From: Patescibacteria group bacterium
GTDB taxonomy: Bacteria; Patescibacteriota; Gracilibacteria; UM-FILTER-43-11
Assembly (NCBI GenBank): GCA_018817125.1
Contig: JAHIUN010000005.1
Location: forward strand, 1 to 64,000
DNA: 64,000 nucleotides
Reading direction: 5' to 3'
Made by a program: the position numbers and the translations under genes. The notes beneath the pieces were generated by a model. That model ran no database searches. It saw only the letters and a list, made by a program, of their open reading frames with translations, and was not told the origin of the DNA. Positions 59,580 to 64,000 of this stretch are shown piece after piece (the first letter of the stretch is position 1; every line of letters starts with the position of its first letter).

Positions 59580-59690
59580 TGTCTGATCTCAGATTTGTGA
59601 TTTCTGATTCAATTTTAGATTTTGAAATTTTACATTTAAGATTTAGATCAGAAATCAGACATCAAACATCTGAGATCAGAAATGTTATAT
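59580..59690. repeat. TCTGATTTC/AGATTT word repeat with inverted arms
   Basis: GTCTGATCTCAGATTTGTGATTTCTGA is echoed in inverted form by ATCAGAAATCAGACATC and CTGAGATCAGAAATG. Same word family as 37798-37834. Confidence 0.55.
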
Positions 59691-60944
59691 TTTCTCCCAA
59701 GCTTTATCCTGGCGGCAGAGGAGGTCGCGGGCTTTTTCGGGATACTTCATAATCAACTTTACCAATCGTTCCATCCGCACACGATTCTGAGATCCTTTTA
59801 CCAGTATCAGGTCATCAGGTCTTAGAAAATCTTTGAGAAAATGTCCGGCTTCTTCCGAATCAAAAAACGTATACACATTGTCTTCGGCCATGCCGGCTTC
59901 AATAGCCCCTTCTTTAATAGTGGAAGCTTCCGATCCTACCGCTATTAATACCTTCGCGGCTTCAGCCCCCTGGGTTCCCAGGGTTCTGTGGGCTTCTTTG
60001 TTTAAGTCTCCTAACTCATTCATGGTTCCGAGTACCGCGATTTTACGTTTGGCGGGCAGTTCCGCTAATAGTTCCAACGCTTTGGTCATGCTGGTGGGTG
60101 AAGCGTTGTAAGAGCTGTCGATGATCGTGCTGTCATTTATGCCCGGAAGAGGATTCATTCTGCTGGAGGGCAGTTTGAAATCGGCTAATGCTTCCGCGCA
60201 TTCCTGCAAATTCATTCCCAGTTTCAATCCTACCGCGATGGCAGGGAGTAGTACATACACCTGAAAACGCCCCAAAAGAGGGACTTTGAAAGGCAGAGAT
60301 TCCCCTTTATAGCTCACCTGAAAACGGATTTGTTTGCTGGAAAGCGTTATGTCGCTGACCCCGACATCCATTCCTTCACCTAATCCATAACGCACCCTGT
60401 GGGCGCTGGTCTCCATCGATTTGACCATCGGATCGTCAAAATTCAAAACAGCCATCCCATTGATGGGCATATGGCGGATAAGGCTGTTTTTTTCTTTTCG
60501 AATATCTTCCAGGTTTTCGAATTGTCCTTTTTCTAAATGTACAGGGTTTACGTTAGTCACGATGCCGATTTTGGGCGGGGCGATTTTAATTAGTTTTTTG
60601 ATATCTCCCGGTTTATCCGCTCCCATTTCCAGAATGATTTTTTGATAAGGCTCAGGCTCTTTGAATAAAACCCGTTTTAATATTTTAAACCATGCTACCG
60701 GTGATGAAAAACCGGATTGTTCTTCCTGTAAAATAGCCAGACTGATGCCCACTTCCGTATTGAAGCCTTTTGGGCTGCTATAAACTTTGAACTGCTTTTT
60801 CAACAGATGGGCAATCGCTTCTTTGGTGCTGGTCTTTCCGATACTTCCGGTGATGGCGATAACCTGAACACGATGCTTTTTTAAGTAGTGCCTTGCTTTA
60901 TGAACAAGGATTTTGGTGATCAGAAATCGAAATAGGGTTTTCAT
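59685..60944 (-). CDS. Mur ligase family protein (MurF-like)
   Basis: A 419-aa protein. VIAITGSIGKTSTKEAIAHL is the ATP-binding loop (GS-x-GKTST), ILEMGADKPGDIKKLIKIA and IGIVTNVNPVHLEKGQFENL the substrate/metal region, then VLNFDDPMV and the C-terminal ligase domain (TIIDSSYNASPTSMTKALEL). It matches UDP-MurNAc-tripeptide-D-alanyl-D-alanine ligase (MurF), though it is slightly shorter and lacks the full N-terminal UDP-binding domain, starting almost directly at the central domain. It may be a MurF-like ligase with another substrate. Monocistronic. Confidence 0.82.
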   Translation of the reverse strand: MKTLFRFLITKILVHKARHYLKKHRVQVIAITGSIGKTSTKEAIAHLLKKQFKVYSSPKGFNTEVGISLAILQEEQSGFSSPVAWFKILKRVLFKEPEPYQKIILEMGADKPGDIKKLIKIAPPKIGIVTNVNPVHLEKGQFENLEDIRKEKNSLIRHMPINGMAVLNFDDPMVKSMETSAHRVRYGLGEGMDVGVSDITLSSKQIRFQVSYKGESLPFKVPLLGRFQVYVLLPAIAVGLKLGMNLQECAEALADFKLPSSRMNPLPGINDSTIIDSSYNASPTSMTKALELLAELPAKRKIAVLGTMNELGDLNKEAHRTLGTQGAEAAKVLIAVGSEASTIKEGAIEAGMAEDNVYTFFDSEEAGHFLKDFLRPDDLILVKGSQNRVRMERLVKLIMKYPEKARDLLCRQDKAWEKI

Positions 60945-60959
60945 AATTCAAGTTTAGTT

Positions 60960-60993
60960 AAAAAACAGACTGTGAGCAAGAAGTCCGTTTTTT
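60960..60993 (-). terminator. Terminator of the antiporter gene
   Basis: Minus strand: AAAAAACGGAC-TTCTTGCTCACA-GTCTGTTTTTT, a stem with one G-U pair between the antiporter stop and the MurF-like ATG. Confidence 0.65.
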
Positions 60994-61025
60994 GGATGGG
61001 CGGGGGCAAATTACAATTTACTATT

Positions 61026-61979
61026 TTATCCCCGCATAATTAAAAAGACAATGTAGCCAGCATACATCATAACAAGGATTCCTCCTTCTGCGCGATCTAT
61101 TTGATAACGACTTTTAGTGAAACAGAAGGCAAACAGCATAATGGTAGCAATGAGGCAGACTAAAATGTCTGTGTTGATCATCGGATTAAAAGGCATTGGT
61201 TTGATCACGGCGCTTAAACCCAGAACCCAGAAAATATTAAACAAGTTGGAACCCACCACGTTCCCGATTGCGATATCGGTTTTATGTTTATAGGCGGCCG
61301 TAGCTGAGGTCGCCAGTTCCGGCAGGGAGGTGCCAACCGCCACAATCGTTAGCCCAATAAGCGCTTCGCTGAGTCCAAATTGCTTGGCTACTGTTATGGC
61401 GCCATCCACTACCCATTGCCCTCCGTAAGCCAACCCCACTATCCCCAATAGGGTCATGCCAATCGCTTTGAGAGGAGGGTGTTTGTGCCGGCCGTCATGT
61501 TTTTCTTTATGAGCCTTGGCCAGACCGAAGGTGTAGTACATAAAGATGATAAAAAAGATCATCAGAATAATGCCGTCGCTCCGCGATAATATAGAATTGG
61601 CGGCTTTGTCGATCCATATATCATTTACCAGAAGAAACAGTACGATCACGGCGATCATGTTGAGCGGAATTTCTTTCCAGGTAGTGTTGTGTTTGATTTT
61701 AAGCGGGTAAATCAGAGCCGAAATACCGAGTATCAGAAAAATGTTTGAGATATTGCTCCCCAAAATGTTGCCGATTCCAATATCCGCATTTCCTTTCAGG
61801 CTGGCCACAATGTTTACCAAAAGTTCCGGAGCTGAGGTGCCCAGCGATACAATGGTGAGCCCGATCACAATGTCTGAAATGCCGAGTCGCTTGGCTAGTG
61901 AGCTGGAACCTTCCACTAATAAATCCGCCCCCTTGATCAGGAAGATGAAGCCGAGAATGAATAAGATATAAATTAACAT
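61026..61979 (-). CDS. Calcium/sodium antiporter (CaCA family, YrbG-like)
   Basis: A 317-aa inner-membrane protein with about ten helices in two inverted halves. Each half carries an alpha-repeat: VSLGTSAPELLVNIVASL...GNILGSNISNIFLILG and VAVGTSLPELATSATAAY...GNVVGSNLFNIFWVLG. The Glu of the PEL motifs and the Asn/Ser of GSN form the ion site. Exchanges cytosolic Ca2+ (or K+) for Na+ or H+. Length is standard for YrbG. Its own terminator follows. Confidence 0.93.
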   Translation of the reverse strand: MLIYILFILGFIFLIKGADLLVEGSSSLAKRLGISDIVIGLTIVSLGTSAPELLVNIVASLKGNADIGIGNILGSNISNIFLILGISALIYPLKIKHNTTWKEIPLNMIAVIVLFLLVNDIWIDKAANSILSRSDGIILMIFFIIFMYYTFGLAKAHKEKHDGRHKHPPLKAIGMTLLGIVGLAYGGQWVVDGAITVAKQFGLSEALIGLTIVAVGTSLPELATSATAAYKHKTDIAIGNVVGSNLFNIFWVLGLSAVIKPMPFNPMINTDILVCLIATIMLFAFCFTKSRYQIDRAEGGILVMMYAGYIVFLIMRG

Positions 61980-62082
61980 TTTTTAATTTTTAATTTTCAT
62001 TTACATCTTAACGCCCTCCTCTTATTTTGCCAAATCCGTTTTTTTGGATCCGGAATCAGCCGCCCTTTTGCATTTTTGTCTC

Positions 62083-62607
62083 TTACCCCCTTTTTTTATT
62101 GTCCCGGTCAAATGCCTGTTCCATTTCCCTGCTGATTCTCATAAAATCCTCAACCCTTTTACAGTTCTTATAAGCCATTTCTTTCCATTGCGGATGGATG
62201 TCATTGGCATGCCTGCCGCCAAACAGAGACAAGCCTGGCCGAGGGCCCTTTAATATTATATGGATACCATCTCTTATCTTTAAGACCCTCTGATCGACTT
62301 CCTTGCCTTCCAGCTGACACGTCGTTTTATACAATGCGCCAGAAAAAATCACCTTTGCCAATATATGACCTGCGATTGTTCTGTAATCCTGGATTGATGC
62401 GCCCCAACGCCTAAGCAGGGATTCTAATTCCCAATATTGGTTTTCCGGTTCCTCTACGGTGATCTCAAAATCAAGACCCTCGTTTCCCTCTTCATCTTCA
62501 ACCGCTTCGGTCAATTCAAGAGGACTTTCAGAGGCATGGTCATTCAATGAGGTAGCAGTGCCTTTCGGTTCAGGCGTTTTCGGTGATGGGGGGGGCAGTT
62601 TGTTCAT
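62083..62607 (-). CDS. Acidic hypothetical protein with one copy of an unnamed repeat domain
   Basis: A 174-aa protein. The first ~55 residues are Pro-rich and acidic. Residues ~70-165 (GHILAKVIFSG, KIRDGIHIILKGPRPGLSLF, GGRHANDIHPQWKEMAYKN) can be aligned with two segments of the neighbouring 319-aa protein. No signal peptide or known domain. It follows that gene by 11 bp, so both are in one operon and descend from one domain. Confidence 0.7.
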   Translation of the reverse strand: MNKLPPPSPKTPEPKGTATSLNDHASESPLELTEAVEDEEGNEGLDFEITVEEPENQYWELESLLRRWGASIQDYRTIAGHILAKVIFSGALYKTTCQLEGKEVDQRVLKIRDGIHIILKGPRPGLSLFGGRHANDIHPQWKEMAYKNCKRVEDFMRISREMEQAFDRDNKKRG

Positions 62608-62618
62608 AATAGTATGTC

Positions 62619-63578
62619 TTAATCATCTTCTTCTCCATTTTCAAGCTCATTTATTTCGTCCGTTAGCTTATCTAATTCTTCGTCTAATTGGCCTTCAGGA
62701 ATTTCGGGTACTTCGCCTTCTGTTGTTATCGGTTTATCTAGCTCACTTATAATCTTTTCAAGATCACGGGTTTTTATTTCTATTTCTTTATTCGCATCCT
62801 CCTGCAGGCCCTTAATATATTCTTTAAGCTTACTGTCTGCATCGAAAAAGTGGGCTGGGTTGTGAATGGTTTCGTAAATGGTTTCGGCGATTTCCGGATC
62901 CAAACGATAGGCTTCTTTACCGCCCAAAACCTTTATACCAGCTTCCCCTTTTGAAAGTAATGCGTAAATTCCATCTCTCAATCCTTCCACGCAGTCAATT
63001 TGCTCACCTCTTCCAATCAGAGCCATTTGCAGACGTTTAGGGTCTGTTTTTTCTTCGGCGAATGCGGCCTCCTGAAATCCTTTGTAGATTCTTACCAATG
63101 CCAGCAGATTATGCCCCAGAAAGCGATATTTTTTAATAATGCCACCGATAGTGAATACCTCCTTTTTTAATTTATCGATTCGTATTTTCTGTTCCATGTC
63201 TATTCCCTCTTTATATTCAGCTCCCATTTCTAAGAATTGCTCGGTCGATGTGATAGCTGTGTAAGCCATACCAATGGTTTTTTGGTCTAATTTGTCCGCA
63301 TGATCTTCGCCAAAAATCATAAGGGCTTTACCCTGCATTTTTAGAATTAAATAGACCCCTTCGCGATGTCCTAAATTGTTTTTTTCCACCTCCATTTTAG
63401 CGAGCAAATTGTTGTCGATTGGTTTGGATTCTATAATTTTACCCGCCATTCCGGCAAGCTCTATATCCAATTCAGCTTCCAGCTCCTTTATATTCCTGTC
63501 TTCTTCTGCCAATTCAAATTCATCTCCTTCCAAAACCTCCAAACCATCGTCTGATTCTTCTATGGCCGGTTCATCCAC
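62619..63578 (-). CDS. Acidic hypothetical protein with two copies of the unnamed repeat domain
   Basis: 319 aa from GTG 63578. Copy 1 (about residues 58-120: LLAKMEVEKNNLGHREGVYL, ILKMQGKALMIFGEDHADKL) and copy 2 (about 160-245: GHNLLALVRIYKG, GLRDGIYALLSKGEAGIKVL, GGKEAYRLDPEIAETIYETI) align with the 174-aa protein. The C-terminus is a charged helix with a Glu-rich tail. A promoter (TTGACA, 17 bp, TAAAAT at 63693-63665) and an ATG at 63651 (MTNKPLKTPADTPEEQAIQI) lie upstream, but that frame stops at 63573; deleting one base near 63587 would join it to this ORF. The real protein is probably about 340 aa with an N-terminal frameshift. Confidence 0.7.
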   Translation of the reverse strand: MDEPAIEESDDGLEVLEGDEFELAEEDRNIKELEAELDIELAGMAGKIIESKPIDNNLLAKMEVEKNNLGHREGVYLILKMQGKALMIFGEDHADKLDQKTIGMAYTAITSTEQFLEMGAEYKEGIDMEQKIRIDKLKKEVFTIGGIIKKYRFLGHNLLALVRIYKGFQEAAFAEEKTDPKRLQMALIGRGEQIDCVEGLRDGIYALLSKGEAGIKVLGGKEAYRLDPEIAETIYETIHNPAHFFDADSKLKEYIKGLQEDANKEIEIKTRDLEKIISELDKPITTEGEVPEIPEGQLDEELDKLTDEINELENGEEDD

Positions 63579-63664
63579 ACTCCCTGCCAGGTATTTGTAT
63601 AGCCTGTTCCTCAGGGGTGTCTGCCGGTGTTTTGAGGGGCTTGTTGGTCATAATAAAGGATAAC

Positions 63665-63693
63665 ATTTTATTATAAATATTTATTTTTGTCAA
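63665..63693 (-). promoter_or_regulatory. Promoter of the acidic-protein operon
   Basis: TTGACA (63693-63688), 17-bp spacer, TAAAAT (63670-63665). The predicted start site is 7-8 bp before the ATG at 63651. Confidence 0.75.
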
Positions 63694-63778
63694 CTATATC
63701 ATACACATAAAAGCCATTTTTGCTACAGTAAGAAAGAACAATTCCGAAAAAGTATTGTTTGTCATAATTAATAATTTT

Positions 63779-64000
63779 TTAGAGATTATCCAGATCTTCA
63801 ATTTTTTCAGCTAGCACAATTTCATCTTCAATAAGAATTTCACGTATTTTATTAAAAATTTCAATAATTTTTTGTTCTTTTGTTTCAGGATCCATTGATT
63901 GATCTTCCGATAAATTTGTCAAACTGGTTCTTAGGCTGCGTATTCGATCAGCCCTAAATTCTTGACCCCTTTTACTATTGGCCGTTCTTTCTGCCTCATC
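63779..64000 (-). CDS. Hypothetical helical protein, 5' end outside the window
   Basis: 73 codons plus TAA are visible on the minus strand: DEAERTANSKRGQEFRADRI, then IRSLRTSLTNLSEDQSM, ending KIREILIEDEIVLAEKIED-LDNL. It is charged and entirely helical in appearance. The frame is open to the window edge. No family recognised; composition resembles the other acidic hypothetical proteins here. Confidence 0.6.
   Translation of the reverse strand, partial: DEAERTANSKRGQEFRADRIRSLRTSLTNLSEDQSMDPETKEQKIIEIFNKIREILIEDEIVLAEKIEDLDNL

Overview
This 64 kb window looks like a chromosome segment of a candidate-phyla-radiation (Patescibacteria) bacterium, most plausibly of the Peregrinibacteria type. 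The pointers are small genes with little operon conservation, a stand-alone SWIB-domain protein, a PUR-family nucleic-acid-binding protein, a PHP-less family X DNA polymerase and very many secreted or acidic hypothetical proteins. TGA is used as an ordinary stop (cca, dnaE, pepA), so this is not a UGA-recoded Gracilibacteria or Absconditabacteria genome. The lineage is an inference, because no rRNA or tRNA gene is present.

Layout. 1-7.2 kb: minus-strand hypothetical coiled-coil, secreted and lipoprotein genes, including an M15-peptidase-like membrane protein whose 3' end is split by an A9 tract. 7.3-28.3 kb: housekeeping. This part holds pepA flanked by two related hairpins, cca, dnaE, a minus-strand run aroF-aroB-rdgB-smr-xer, pheT, a Lys/Ala-rich basic protein, polX, a thioredoxin/CcdA fusion, an fkbM-hydrolase-tspO operon, SWIB, an amidase/holin-like pair and a GIY-YIG protein. 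28.4-28.8 kb: tmRNA on the minus strand with an unusually long putative tag. 29.1-37.8 kb: a plus-strand signalling block of a pseudo-receiver/methyltransferase-like protein, a multi-PAS histidine kinase, a response regulator, an RsbW-STAS fusion, a STAS protein and a SpoIIE-type phosphatase, i.e. a partner-switching pathway without a visible sigma factor.

37.9-53.1 kb is the accessory core. The same minus-strand unit occurs three times: an EGF-repeat lipoprotein gene, a terminator hairpin, a miniature secreted RHS-core protein with a variable C-terminal tip, and a small multi-spanning membrane protein that is a candidate immunity protein. One unit has lost almost all of its EGF gene and carries a DUF559 gene instead. 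Another has an additional orphan tip-plus-membrane-protein cassette. A prepilin/FecR fusion, an IS1595-like zinc-ribbon remnant and a Fic protein lie between the units. I regard this as a compact polymorphic toxin/immunity system. Its promoters (TTGACA, mostly 16-17 bp, TATAAA or TAAAAT) are strikingly similar from unit to unit.

53.2-64 kb: small secreted proteins (one apparently starting at AUC), a promoter/terminator-bounded small gene or RNA, a GT4 glycosyltransferase, the PUR protein, RNase Y with a long structured leader, and a roughly 760-nt non-coding, tandem-repeat transcription unit bounded by a near-consensus promoter and an intrinsic terminator. A MurF-like ligase, a CaCA antiporter and acidic proteins sharing an unnamed ~90-residue repeat complete the window.

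A cross-cutting theme is small palindromic repeats of several families. Several copies sit inside coding sequences without breaking the frame (862-aa protein, lipoprotein, pheT, RHS signal peptide, prepilin leader).
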